In this document: in pieces, positions 53,063-61,739 of the stretch
Layout: every line of letters starts with the position of its first letter
Numbering within the stretch: the first letter of the stretch is position 1
Origin: JASGDN01 sp049840815
Lineage (GTDB): Bacteria; Chloroflexota; Chloroflexia; Thermomicrobiales; UBA6265
Length of the DNA: 64,000 nucleotides
Assembly: GCA_049840815.1 (NCBI GenBank)
Contig: JASGJI010000017.1
Span: 310,001-374,000, forward strand
Direction of reading: 5' to 3'
Notes under the pieces: generated by a model
What the model was told of the DNA's origin: nothing
Databases searched by the model: none
Seen by the model: only the letters and a program-made list of their open reading frames with translations
Translations under genes and position numbers: made by a program

Positions 53063-53091
53063 TTGCACAAGTGTAATTTGGTCATTATGAA
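53063..53091 (+). promoter_or_regulatory. Candidate glnA promoter
   Basis: TTGCAC (53063-53068) and TATGAA (53086-53091) are 17 bases apart. The intervening TTGCAC-AA-GTGTAA forms an imperfect palindrome that could be an operator. The transcript would carry a leader of about 200 bases. Confidence 0.35.
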
Positions 53092-53140
53092 CAATATCAT
53101 GGACAAGATCCTGTCACTCTGCATGATGCGAAGGTTGGTG

Positions 53141-53272
53141 CGCTACCCGTACCCTTCCCGGTAGCGTTTCGTATGGATCGAAAGCACAGTTGTGAAGATC
53201 CACACGAATGGCCGAGGCTCCGCAAGGGAACCCGGCGCGACCATGTTGGCTGCCAACAGCCTCGTTGGCAGC
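53141..53272 (+). promoter_or_regulatory. glnA leader with alternative hairpins
   Basis: Three inverted repeats occupy the leader: CGCTACC/GGTAGCG (53141-53147 with 53160-53166), and two that exclude one another, GTTGG-CTG-CCAAC (53245-53257) and GCTGCCAAC/GTTGGCAGC (53249-53257 with 53264-53272). The second lies just before the ribosome site GAGGAG, so a switch in folding could affect translation. No known riboswitch class was recognised. Confidence 0.35.
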
Positions 53273-53300
53273 AGGCGAGACGTTTGAGGAGACACCAGAC

Positions 53301-54671
53301 GTGTACGACAACGAGACGATCCTCGGGACCCCGCCGGCACCGGAAGAGATTTACGCCAAGATCGAGGAAGAGGGCGTCAAGTTCATCAACCTCCAGTTCA
53401 CGGACGTGATGGGCATCGTCAAGAGCGTCACGATCCCTGCGTCCATCTTCCCGGAGATTGTCGAGCGCGGCCAGTGGATCGACGGCTCCTCGATCGCCGG
53501 CTTCACCCGCATCGCCGAGTCCGACATGTTCCTCATGCCGGACCTCTCGACCTTCACGGTCATCCCCTGGGAGCGCGGCGAGTTCACCACCGCCCGCGTC
53601 ATCTGCTGGGTGCACAACCCGAACGGCGATCCGTTCCCCGGCGACCCGCGTGGCGTGCTCTATCGCCAGCTCGAGAAGCTCGCCGAGTTGGGCTTCACCT
53701 ACAATGTTGGACCGGAGCTGGAGTTCTTCCTCTTCTCCAAGTCCGGCGATGACATCGCCCCTCTCCCGCACGACCGCGGTGGGTACTTCGACCTCTCCAC
53801 GGACCTCGCGTCCACGGTCCGCAAGGACATGGTGGTGGCGTTGACCGAGATGGGAATGGACATCGAGGCCAGCCATCATGAGGTCGCCATCGGCCAGCAC
53901 GAGATCGACTTCCAGTACGGCCCGGCCGTTCCGACTGCCGACCGCGCCGTCTCCTTCAAGTACATCCTGAAGGCAATTGCCCAGAAGCACGGCCTGCATG
54001 CCACGTTCATGCCGAAGCCGCTCGAAGGCATCAACGGCTCCGGTATGCACGTCCACCAGAGCTTCGGGTTCATCGACAAGAGCAAGGGCAAGAACGCCTT
54101 CGTCGATGAGAGCGATCCGTACGGCCTCTCCGAGATCGCCAAGTACTTCATCGCTGGTCAGCTGAAGCATGCCCGCGGCCTCGCTGCGGTTATCGCGCCG
54201 CTGGTCAACAGCTATCGCCGCCTGGTTCCCGGCTTCGAGGCTCCGGTCTACGTCGCATGGGCCCGCACGAACCGCTCGGCGCTCATCCGCGTGCCGGCGA
54301 TCCGCGCTGGCAACGTGAACGCGACTCGCATCGAGCTCCGCTGCCCGGACCCGTCCTCTAACCCGTACCTCGTCTTCTCGGCGATGCTGGCGGCAGGAAT
54401 GGATGGCATCATCAACAAGATCGAACTGCCGGACCCGGTGGAGGAGAACCTCTACCACTTCACGGACGAGGACCTCAAGCGCCGCAACATCCCGACCCTG
54501 CCGGCTACGCTCGGCGAGGCGGTGGAGGAGCTGAAGAAGGACGAGGTCGTGGCCGCTGCGCTCGGCGATCACGTCTTCGAGAAGCTCGTCGAGGCGCAGT
54601 CCAGCGAGTGGAATGCCTTCCGCCAGCACGTCTCCCAGTGGGAGCGCGATCGCTACCTCGAGATCTACTAG
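53301..54671 (+). CDS. glnA: Glutamine synthetase type I
   Basis: A 456-residue GS type I enzyme that forms glutamine from glutamate, ammonia and ATP. Motifs: FTDVMGIVKSVTIP, WIDGSSIAGFTRIAESDM, GPELEFFLF (metal Glu), EASHHEVAIGQHEIDF, NGSGMHVHQSF (ammonia/glutamate His loop), ARTNRSALIRVP and ELRCPDPSSNPYLVFSAML. A Tyr in ENLYHFTDED aligns with the region that is adenylylated in some bacteria, but this cannot be decided here. GTG 53301, ten bases after GAGGAG, is chosen over an ATG at 53208 that would add an atypical N-terminus. Confidence 0.93.
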   Translation: MYDNETILGTPPAPEEIYAKIEEEGVKFINLQFTDVMGIVKSVTIPASIFPEIVERGQWIDGSSIAGFTRIAESDMFLMPDLSTFTVIPWERGEFTTARVICWVHNPNGDPFPGDPRGVLYRQLEKLAELGFTYNVGPELEFFLFSKSGDDIAPLPHDRGGYFDLSTDLASTVRKDMVVALTEMGMDIEASHHEVAIGQHEIDFQYGPAVPTADRAVSFKYILKAIAQKHGLHATFMPKPLEGINGSGMHVHQSFGFIDKSKGKNAFVDESDPYGLSEIAKYFIAGQLKHARGLAAVIAPLVNSYRRLVPGFEAPVYVAWARTNRSALIRVPAIRAGNVNATRIELRCPDPSSNPYLVFSAMLAAGMDGIINKIELPDPVEENLYHFTDEDLKRRNIPTLPATLGEAVEELKKDEVVAAALGDHVFEKLVEAQSSEWNAFRQHVSQWERDRYLEIY

Positions 54672-54750
54672 GATCCGTTGGGCGGCCCGGTTCGTCAGCG
54701 CGCGAGCCGGGTTGCCACGAGGGCGATCCCCTCGGACGGTGCCCTGTTCG

Positions 54751-54786
54751 CATAGCCCCCGGTGGACACGTCCGCCGGGGGCTATG
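54751..54786. terminator. Bidirectional terminator between glnA and the dehydratase gene
   Basis: CATAGCCCCCGG (54751-54762) pairs with CCGGGGGCTATG (54775-54786), and GGA/TCC continue the helix inside. It lies between two convergent genes. Confidence 0.75.
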
Positions 54787-54857
54787 CCGCGCGCGCCGAT
54801 GATGGCCGCTACGCCGAGTCGCATCCTGTCAGGGCGACGATCTCCTTGGTCGAGGCG

Positions 54858-56054
54858 TTACGCGAAGAAGTCGCGGTCCGCTTCCGTCAGGTAGGGCAGC
54901 GTCTTCTCGATGTTGAACTCCACGCCCATGCCCGGCCGGTCCCAAACCGCGATTGTGCCGTTCTCCACGATCGGGTCCGGCAAACCGTCGACGATCTCCG
55001 ACCACCATTCGGTGTGGGCGCTCGGATACTCGAACGCCACGTAGTTATCCGGCAGCGTCGCGCAGACCTGCACCAGCGCCGCCAGGCCCAGCAATCCATT
55101 CCCGGTGCCATGCGGGGCGATCAGGATGCCATGCAAGTCGGCGTACTCCGCGACCCACTTCAGTTCCGCGATGCCGCCGATATCGCACGGGTCCGGTCCA
55201 ATCACGTTCACCGCATGCCCTTCGATCAGCGTCTTGAAGTTCTGGCGCAGGTAGATCTGCTCGCCGGTGTGGATAGGGATGCTCGTCGCGCGGGTGAGCT
55301 CGCGGTAGACATCGGCGTTCACGAACGGGCTGTAGTCGCCGGTCAGCATGTCCTCCAGCCAGACGAGGTTCAGCCGCTCCATCTCCCGCGCGAAGCGGAT
55401 TGCGTCCGGCAGCACCCAGCCCGGTCCGCAGTCCAGCGCCAGCCCGACGCGATCGCCCAAGACCTCCTTCATCGCCTCCGCGCAGGCCACGACGTGCTTG
55501 AACCCCTTCTCCGTCATCAGCCCACGGTTCGGATAGCCGTGAAAGGCCTTCTCGTCCGGCGTATGGACGTAGAAGTCCGGGACGTCGTAGATCATCGGCG
55601 TGTGGAAGGCGATCGCCTGCTTCACGATCGTGAAGCCTTCCTCGCAATCCGCCATGTAGCGGACGGCTTCGGCGTAGTCCTCCGGATTCTGGCCGGTCAT
55701 CGGCGCCCGGCGCGATCCGTTGTAGGTGCGCACGCGGTCGCGGACCTTGCCGCCAAGCAGCTTGTAGACGGGTACGCCGGCGGCCTTCCCCGCGACATCC
55801 CACAGCGCCATTTCGACCGCGGAGACGGCGGCACCCCAGGGCTTGAATCCGCCACGTGAGCGGATGCGGCGCATCACGCGTTCGACATCGGTGGGGTCCT
55901 GCCCGATCAGGCCCGGTTTCAGCATCATCACGATCGGGGCCCAGGTGGGCTTGTAGTGCTCGATTTCGCCGTAGCCGCTGATGCCTTCATCCGTCACGAT
56001 GCGCACGATGGGATGGTCGCCGATCACCGCGCACTTGAGGTCCGTGATCTTCAC
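54858..56054 (-). CDS. Enolase-superfamily protein (mandelate racemase/sugar acid dehydratase-like)
   Basis: A 398-residue MR/MLE-type enzyme starting with GTG (56054) nine bases after CAGGAG. The capping domain has TDEGISGYGEIEHYKP and an EMALWDVAGKAAGVPVYKLLGGK stretch. Metal ligands appear as Asp in GLALDCGPGW, Glu in VWLEDML and Glu in IHTGEQIY, and the C-terminal barrel has the HGTGNG loop. The pattern resembles the galactonate/mannonate-dehydratase side of the family, which dehydrates sugar acids, but the substrate is not certain. Isolated gene facing glnA. Confidence 0.85.
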   Translation of the reverse strand: MKITDLKCAVIGDHPIVRIVTDEGISGYGEIEHYKPTWAPIVMMLKPGLIGQDPTDVERVMRRIRSRGGFKPWGAAVSAVEMALWDVAGKAAGVPVYKLLGGKVRDRVRTYNGSRRAPMTGQNPEDYAEAVRYMADCEEGFTIVKQAIAFHTPMIYDVPDFYVHTPDEKAFHGYPNRGLMTEKGFKHVVACAEAMKEVLGDRVGLALDCGPGWVLPDAIRFAREMERLNLVWLEDMLTGDYSPFVNADVYRELTRATSIPIHTGEQIYLRQNFKTLIEGHAVNVIGPDPCDIGGIAELKWVAEYADLHGILIAPHGTGNGLLGLAALVQVCATLPDNYVAFEYPSAHTEWWSEIVDGLPDPIVENGTIAVWDRPGMGVEFNIEKTLPYLTEADRDFFA

Positions 56055-56233
56055 GCCTGCACGCTCCTGCGATTGCCTGCGTCCGCTCCTTCCGCACTGA
56101 GCGGCAGGCGGACGAGTGTTGCGTTGGCTGGTGGCCGAATGGTGGCGGCAGGGTATCCTGCGTGCATGGTGTTGTCCAGTAGACGTGGATGTGGACCTGG
56201 GCAGCGGCCCGGGATGCGGAGGCACGACAGGGT

Positions 56234-56686
56234 ATGAGCGAGCGGGACGATATTGGCGTGATTCTGGCCTTCCACACGCTGCTGGAGGCGCGCGATATGC
56301 CGGGATTGCTGGCGTTGGCGACGGACGACATCGGTGTTGGTGGCGGGCGTGGCCGGGGCGAGGGGAAGGAGTTCTTTGCCGAGTGGGTGCGTTTCGCGAC
56401 GATCTCGCTCACACCGCGTCGCTGGTTCCGGCAGGTGACGGTGGAGCGATCGGGGCGGCATGGGATGCCGGACGAGCATGCCAGCACGGTCGTGGTTGAG
56501 GAGGACGCCATCTGGCGGTCGCCGTCATCCGGACGGGAGATGGGGACGATGCGTTTCGCCACGATCTACGAGATCGAGAATGGGCATCTGCGCAGCATCG
56601 CGCGGTATGGCAACATCGGTGAGGCCGTGACGACCGCCGGGTTCTACCCGGAAAACGAGATTGACGCTGCTGATATCGAGGCGTGA
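56234..56686 (+). CDS. SnoaL/NTF2-like domain protein
   Basis: A 150-residue single-domain protein: VILAFHTLLEARDMPGLLALATDDIGVGGGRGRGEGKEFF at the start (helices then strand, split here only by length), VVVEEDAIWRSP and FATIYEIENGHLRSIARY. This is the cone-shaped SnoaL/NTF2 fold. Members are isomerases, hydrolases or binding proteins, so no reaction is claimed. ATG 56234 is taken because the first helix starts there. It is divergent from the dehydratase. Confidence 0.68.
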   Translation: MSERDDIGVILAFHTLLEARDMPGLLALATDDIGVGGGRGRGEGKEFFAEWVRFATISLTPRRWFRQVTVERSGRHGMPDEHASTVVVEEDAIWRSPSSGREMGTMRFATIYEIENGHLRSIARYGNIGEAVTTAGFYPENEIDAADIEA

Positions 56687-56871
56687 TCGGGTCCCTTCCG
56701 GATCGGCGCAGAGATGTGGCATATGGTCGTTCCTGTAGCGCGAACGCTGGGCAGGCGATTGCCTCGGCGGAATCGTTCGTGGACCAGTCATCTGCCATAC
56801 TTTCCGGTAATGGTGACGCTCCGTGGCGCAGGACTCGCCTGCGATCGATCTCTGCCAGCGAATGGACCTGC

Positions 56872-57489
56872 ATGAATGACCCCCAATCGCCCGGTCAACC
56901 GCCGCCCGTCGCATCCGATCGTCGGGGAAAGCGCATTCGGGAAACCCGGCGGTCGATCCAGGAAACGGCCATGTCGCTCTTTGCGGAGCGCGGCTACGAC
57001 GATGTGACGGTCGAGGAGATCGCCGCCGCAGCGGGTGTTTCGCACATGACGGTCTTCCGTCACTTCGCGACGAAGAGCGCGCTGGTCTTCTACGGCGAGT
57101 ACGATGATCAGATGCTGGACATGCTGCGTGTCTGGCCGACGACGACGACCGTTCCGGCCATGGTCTTCTCGGTCTATCGCGAGGCGATCGGGGTGTGGCT
57201 TGGCAGCGGTGATGAACTCACCGCGGCACAGATGCGCGTGGTGAACGCGACGCCGGCGTTGCAGGGTGCCATCTGGGCCGAGACGCTCGCGTTTCGCAAT
57301 GCCGCCGTGGAGGTTCTGCTGGATCGATTCGGCGCCGATGTCGATCCGTTTGCCATGCGCGTGCTGATGGCGACGGTCACGGCGACTTCCATGATGGCGC
57401 TCCTGCAATGGGCCGCTGCCGATGGGGCGCTGGAGATCGCGCCCTTGCTCGATCAGGCGCTTGGGGTTCTGGCCGAGATCGTGCGCTGA
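56872..57489 (+). CDS. TetR-family transcriptional regulator
   Basis: A 205-residue repressor-type protein. The N-terminal helix-turn-helix is RETRRSIQETAMSLFAERG, DDVTVEEIAAAAGVSHMTVFRHFATKSALVF, matching TetR. The C-terminal ligand domain is helical and not assignable (TetR_C-like, with VWLGSGDELTAAQMRVV). A 16-residue Pro-rich start precedes the DNA-binding domain. It probably controls a nearby or its own gene; the ligand is unknown. It lies 185 bases after the SnoaL-like gene. Confidence 0.87.
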   Translation: MNDPQSPGQPPPVASDRRGKRIRETRRSIQETAMSLFAERGYDDVTVEEIAAAAGVSHMTVFRHFATKSALVFYGEYDDQMLDMLRVWPTTTTVPAMVFSVYREAIGVWLGSGDELTAAQMRVVNATPALQGAIWAETLAFRNAAVEVLLDRFGADVDPFAMRVLMATVTATSMMALLQWAAADGALEIAPLLDQALGVLAEIVR

Positions 57490-57559
57490 GCGGACGCTCT
57501 CGCTGTACGGTGCATGCAGATGGTTACCCAGGGCGCGCTACCCATGTGATTCTTCGCTA

Positions 57560-58060
57560 TCACAGCGCGCGGTGATCCGTCGCGATGGCGGCGAGTCCTA
57601 CCGCTGTGCAGTCCTCCAGCACGGCGACGGGGAAATCCGGGAGACCACTCTTCTTCACGATCGTCTTCCTGGCCCAATACCCGCCGAATGATCCGGCGAT
57701 GGCCCCCACGGCACCGAGCGTGGCTCCGGTCATGACGCCGCGCTTGCCGCCATCGCTGCCGATCGCCGCCCCGGCGAGCATGCCGGAGGCGACCCGTCCC
57801 GCCAGCGAGCCAGGTTCGAGGCGGGATGGTGTGGTCGGCAGCTTGTCCCCCACGAACTCCCCGAACATCCCAGCGACCAAGGCCACCCGGCCGACTGGCC
57901 ACCGATAGGGGGGCCAGGTCGCCCATCGTGCCGCGCTTGCCGGTTGACGGAGCGCGAGGATGCCACTTGGCGTCGCCGCCCGTGATCCCGCCGCGACGCC
58001 GAGCAGGATGGCGCGGAGCGCGATGTCGCTGGGGCCTGATGAGATGGAACGGGCAGGCAT
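57560..58060 (-). CDS. DUF4126 family membrane protein
   Basis: A 165-residue protein. ALRAILLGVAAGSRAATPSGILALR and the later GSLAGRVASGMLAGAAIG, GAIAGSFGGYWARK with VAVLEDCTAVGLAAIA match DUF4126, an integral membrane family with glycine-rich helices. Function unknown. ATG 58060 has AAGGAG eight bases upstream. It faces the TetR gene convergently and is divergent from the S33-like hydrolase. Confidence 0.78.
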   Translation of the reverse strand: MPARSISSGPSDIALRAILLGVAAGSRAATPSGILALRQPASAARWATWPPYRWPVGRVALVAGMFGEFVGDKLPTTPSRLEPGSLAGRVASGMLAGAAIGSDGGKRGVMTGATLGAVGAIAGSFGGYWARKTIVKKSGLPDFPVAVLEDCTAVGLAAIATDHRAL

Positions 58061-58276
58061 GCGGAACTCCTTGCCGGATGATGGACGCGAACGGATCGCA
58101 GATGTTTTCGCCATTGTCGCATCCATACTCGATTGATCCGCGTGGCATTTCGACAATACGGGTAGTTTCCCGTACGATCGGTAGGGTCAAGGACAAATTG
58201 TGTCCCGCTGTGGGACGCTGTGTGGGGTCTGCGTGGGAGTGGCAATGGCTTGCTCCCGGTTCCTGGGAGGATGACG

Positions 58277-60433
58277 ATGGCAAGACGGTGGGGATTCGCA
58301 GCGCTTGCGTTGCTCATGGCGGCGATGTCGAGTCCATTCATGGTGTTCGCGCAGTCCGCGACGCCTGAGACGGGCTCGGCGGCAAAGGGGGTCGTGTCGG
58401 ATGTCACCGGCATCGACCTGACGGGCATCGTGGCGACGGCGAGCAATTGCTCGTTCATCAGCGTGGCTGGCCAGCCGCTGGTGACGGAGGATCTCGGGGA
58501 GGTCGCGTGTGGCACGGTCGCGGTGCCGGAGAACTGGACGAATCCGGGAGCCCGGACCCTGAAGATCAGCTACGTGGTGCTCAAGTCGTTCAGCGAAACG
58601 CCAGAGGCCGACCCTGTGGTCTATCTGGAAGGTGGCCCGGGTGGCTCGGCGCTCGCGGGGGTCTCCATGATGGCGGAGATCTTCCAGGTGCAGCGCGAGA
58701 CGCGCGACATTGTGCTCTTCGATCAGCGGGGCACACAGTTCTCGTCGCCCCTCATCTGCAGTGCCCTCACCATCGACGACGCGGTCTCTTCGTTCGCGTC
58801 TCCGGAGGTGGCGATCGAGGAGCCGGAGGAGACTCCGGAGGTCGTCGGGCCGGTGGACCTCTCTCCCTCCACCGATGTCGAGGGGATGATGGCGGATGCA
58901 CGGGCGCAGGTAGGGGACAAGACCGCTCGCTGTGTGGCCGAACTGCTGGGCAAGGGCATCGACCTGCGCCAGTACAACAGCATCGCGAATGCCAACGACA
59001 CCGTGGCGCTGGTGAATGCCCTCGGTTATGAGACCTACAACCTCTACGGCATCTCCTACGGGACTCGCCTGGCGCTGGTCCTGATGCGCGACCATCCGGA
59101 AGGCATTCGCTCGGTCGTGCTCGATTCGACCTTCCCGCCGGAAATCCACGGGTTCGAGCTCTATCCGAAGGAGGCTGAGGAGGTTGTGCTCCAGGTCTTC
59201 GCGGATTGCCGCATCGATCCGTCCTGCAACGCCGCCTATCCGAACCTGAAGGAGCGCTTCAGCGCCCTGATCGATGCCATGCAGGAGCAGCCGCTCGAGA
59301 TCGCCGATGGGCGCATCGTCACCGCGCTCGATGTGATCGAGGTCATGCGGAACATCGCCTTCGCGACCGACACGGCGGCGTATATCCCGCGCATGATCGC
59401 GGAACTGGAGCAGGGAGAGACGGAGACCTACGATGTGATCGTCGGGGGGCTGCTGTTCCAGCAGGAAGGCATTCCGGTCGACGCGGAGGATGGAGACATG
59501 GTCGCCACGCCGGAGGTGGTCGAGGCGGAGACGGCCGCCACGCCGACGGACGACGTGTCGCAGGTGACGGCGGACGCGGACGAAGCCGCCGCTGCGCCGC
59601 CAATCGACCTCATCCCGGACGCGGGTGCCGATGGCCAGCCGTTGACGCCAGCCGAGCTTTTCATCGACGACGTGCAGGTTCGCCTCGGGCACCTCGATCC
59701 CGAGCGGCAGGACATGGCGATCTCCCTGCTCATCACCCTGGACAAGATGCCACACACGGCGGACACCCTGACCGGGTTCGTGAACGCCGTCTTCGCCGGG
59801 CCGGACTACGCGCGGGACCGCGCGGCGCTGCTCGAAGAAATCGCGAGCCTGAGTTCGTCGGATCTGGAGGGGGTCTTTGCGATCACCAGCCAGCAGATCG
59901 ACTTCATCGATATCGTGACCTTCGGCAGCTCGGACACGGCGTTCAATTCGGTGGAATGCAATGAGGAGATCCCGTTCGAGTCGTTCGCGAAGACGGTCCA
60001 GAATGCGCAGAACCTGGAGATCCCGGAACTGGCCTATGGCATCTCCGAAGGGATCGCCCGGCAGTTCGCCATCTGCGAGCAGTGGCCATCGGGGCGCGCC
60101 CCGGACTTCGAGAACGATCCGGTGGTCAGCGACATCCCGACACTCATCCTTGGCGGCGAATACGACTTCCAGACACCGCTTTCGTGGAACAAGGAGGCGT
60201 TCGTCAATCTGGCCAATGCCTACTTCGTGCAGTTCCCAAGCACGGGGCATGGGGTGATCCTGCCGACGGATTGCGCCAAGAACGTGGCACAGCAGTTCAT
60301 CGACGTCCCGTTTCTCGCACCGGTCGCGAGCTGCGCGGACGACCTGTGGCCGGCGTGGTCGCTTCCCGGCGATCCGCTGCCGCAGCCGTACTGGGTCGAG
60401 GAGAGCACCCCGGTCGCGTCGCCGGCGAGCTGA
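58277..60433 (+). CDS. Exported alpha/beta hydrolase, S33 tripeptidyl-aminopeptidase-like
   Basis: A 718-residue secreted protein. A signal peptide (RRWGFAALALLMAAMSSPFMV) ends in AQS. The catalytic domain has YLEGGPGGSAL (oxyanion), FDQRGTQFS, NLYGISYGTRLAL (nucleophile Ser in GISYG), LGGEYDFQTP (Asp) and STGHGVIL (His), the layout of proline-iminopeptidase or tripeptidyl aminopeptidase proteins. A helical cap contains an Asp/Ala/Thr-rich insert (about 415-475). The C-terminus ends STPVASPAS. Probably frees amino acids or short peptides outside the cell for the peptide transporter. GGGAGG lies six bases before ATG 58277. Confidence 0.85.
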   Translation: MARRWGFAALALLMAAMSSPFMVFAQSATPETGSAAKGVVSDVTGIDLTGIVATASNCSFISVAGQPLVTEDLGEVACGTVAVPENWTNPGARTLKISYVVLKSFSETPEADPVVYLEGGPGGSALAGVSMMAEIFQVQRETRDIVLFDQRGTQFSSPLICSALTIDDAVSSFASPEVAIEEPEETPEVVGPVDLSPSTDVEGMMADARAQVGDKTARCVAELLGKGIDLRQYNSIANANDTVALVNALGYETYNLYGISYGTRLALVLMRDHPEGIRSVVLDSTFPPEIHGFELYPKEAEEVVLQVFADCRIDPSCNAAYPNLKERFSALIDAMQEQPLEIADGRIVTALDVIEVMRNIAFATDTAAYIPRMIAELEQGETETYDVIVGGLLFQQEGIPVDAEDGDMVATPEVVEAETAATPTDDVSQVTADADEAAAAPPIDLIPDAGADGQPLTPAELFIDDVQVRLGHLDPERQDMAISLLITLDKMPHTADTLTGFVNAVFAGPDYARDRAALLEEIASLSSSDLEGVFAITSQQIDFIDIVTFGSSDTAFNSVECNEEIPFESFAKTVQNAQNLEIPELAYGISEGIARQFAICEQWPSGRAPDFENDPVVSDIPTLILGGEYDFQTPLSWNKEAFVNLANAYFVQFPSTGHGVILPTDCAKNVAQQFIDVPFLAPVASCADDLWPAWSLPGDPLPQPYWVEESTPVASPAS

Positions 60434-60454
60434 TCGCGACATCGATGATGACGG

Positions 60455-60496
60455 CATAAAGAGACGCGGCTCCGATCGGAGCCGCGTCTCTTTATG
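60455..60496. terminator. Perfect 21-bp palindromic terminator
   Basis: The sequence CATAAAGAGACGCGGCTCCG and its mirror complement are symmetric about 60475/60476, with A-rich and T-rich ends (ATAAAG and CTTTAT). It separates two convergent genes and should stop transcription in both directions. Confidence 0.85.
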
Positions 60497-60513
60497 TGAT
60501 CCTGGGGCGGTGG

Positions 60514-61227
60514 TTACAGGGCGCGTTCGATCTTGCGCCAGGTGAGCGCGCTGGGGATGACGTCGCCATCGACGCGCACGCCGTCTTCAAGCGCTGCCCA
60601 GGCGTCTTCGAGCGACGGCTTATCGGTTGTGTAGGTCAGGTAGAGCCATGCGTCGTCGCTGAGCGCAATGGTCCGGTAGATGACGTAGTAGACCGTGCCA
60701 TCGTCCTCATTCTCGAGCGTGAACAGGGCTTCGGCCACGATGTCATCAGCATTGGAGACCACGACGTCCGCGACGTAATTGTCCCTCCACTGCGTGGTGA
60801 GGAAGTCGTCGCTGCTCCAATGGTCGGTCAGATCCTCCATGGCGTCGACATCGGCAGGCGTGCCAAAGTTGAGGGTGAGCAGACCGTAGTGGTCGCCATC
60901 TTCCCACAGCAGGCGAATCAGGTCGTATTCGCAATCCTCGTTCGACGTGATGGGGAAGTCGGCTTCCTCGTCGACCACCCAGTCGCGATCCCAGTCGGCA
61001 CCGACGCCAAATTGCGGGCTCTCGTACTCCCGGCGACCGATCAGGCCGTAGTCCTCCCACTCGTCCTTGTCGATGGCGACAGGCGAGCAGTCAGCGGAGT
61101 CGGTCGCCTTGTCATCAGCAGTGGACGCCGCAACCGGAGCGGCGACCATCAGCGACGATCCCGTGGTCAGGATCAGGATGAACACGGCGAGGAACCGTGA
61201 CAGCAGTCGGAATGGATTCGAGGACAT
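60514..61227 (-). CDS. Hypothetical secreted acidic protein
   Basis: A 237-residue protein with a signal peptide (FLAVFILILTTGSSLMVAAPVAAS) and a mature part rich in Asp, Glu, Trp and Tyr, with motifs DWDRDWVVDEEADFP, CEYDLIRLLW and VYYVIYRTIALSDDAWLYLTYT. No family is recognised; the strand pattern suggests a beta-sandwich. Two Cys occur in the mature part and may be disulfide-bonded. ATG 61227 has AAGGAG eight bases upstream. Confidence 0.68.
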   Translation of the reverse strand: MSSNPFRLLSRFLAVFILILTTGSSLMVAAPVAASTADDKATDSADCSPVAIDKDEWEDYGLIGRREYESPQFGVGADWDRDWVVDEEADFPITSNEDCEYDLIRLLWEDGDHYGLLTLNFGTPADVDAMEDLTDHWSSDDFLTTQWRDNYVADVVVSNADDIVAEALFTLENEDDGTVYYVIYRTIALSDDAWLYLTYTTDKPSLEDAWAALEDGVRVDGDVIPSALTWRKIERAL

Positions 61228-61519
61228 GGACACATCTCCTTGGATCGCGACCGGCTTGCTGCCGGACGATACGAACGGATACCACCACCGAGACATGGAG
61301 AATGGGGCGTAGGGATCGATCCTGTTGCTATCCGGTAGACGCCGAAGAGGCCGATGATGTTCCCGCTTGGCGTGATTGGGGTCGATTTACGCCATTCCAT
61401 CAAACGACGCGGCAATCCCGACGTTATCCATGCCGACACCGGGTTCCGGCTTCGCCGGGAGGTGGCTCGCTTCGCGCGGGGCCGCGCTGCGCTCAAGGCC
61501 AGCGTGCGCGTTTGCTTCC

Positions 61520-61545
61520 TGTAGGGGCGATCCTTGTGATCGTCT
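61520..61545. repeat. Dispersed palindromic repeat (GTAGGGGCGATCCTTGTGATCG)
   Basis: TGTAGGGGCGATC, CTTGT and GATCGTC form a short hairpin matching the GTAGGGGCGACC-type motif that recurs between genes in Chloroflexota. A partial relative is at 23511-23536. Confidence 0.5.
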
Positions 61546-61662
61546 GAGGTTCTATGCAGCACTTCGGGCGATCTCAACGCGGGATGCTTCGGCGCGTATG
61601 GCAGGCGACGAGTCCGGCCATGAACCCAGCATGCGATTGCCCTGCTGGCAGGCGGGGACGTC

Positions 61663-61690
61663 TTGACGTTATGGATGAAACCGCTATCGT
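61663..61690 (+). promoter_or_regulatory. Candidate promoter of the sugar transporter operon
   Basis: TTGACG (61663-61668) and TATCGT (61685-61690) are 16 bases apart, about 50 bases before the binding-protein start. Confidence 0.5.
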
Positions 61691-61739
61691 ATGGGAAGCA
61701 TCAAGCTGCATGCGATTTCTCACACGTTGGGGGAGACCG

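Larger units (their letters stand above)
52794..53300. other. Intergenic region before glnA
   Basis: About 500 bp holding the OppA-like terminator, the glnA promoter candidate and a leader with several hairpins. No gene is recognised; the area 52870-53060 shows nothing. Confidence 0.5.
61228..61739. other. Intergenic region before the sugar transporter
   Basis: No gene is convincing. It contains the dispersed palindromic motif at 61520-61545 and the promoter candidate at 61663-61690. The middle (about 61400-61510) is GC-rich with direct and inverted fragments but no clear structure. Confidence 0.5.

Noticed and set aside
58187..60457. A 756-residue open frame antisense to the S33-like hydrolase
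   Set aside because: Antisense shadow; the plus strand has a signal peptide and catalytic triad.
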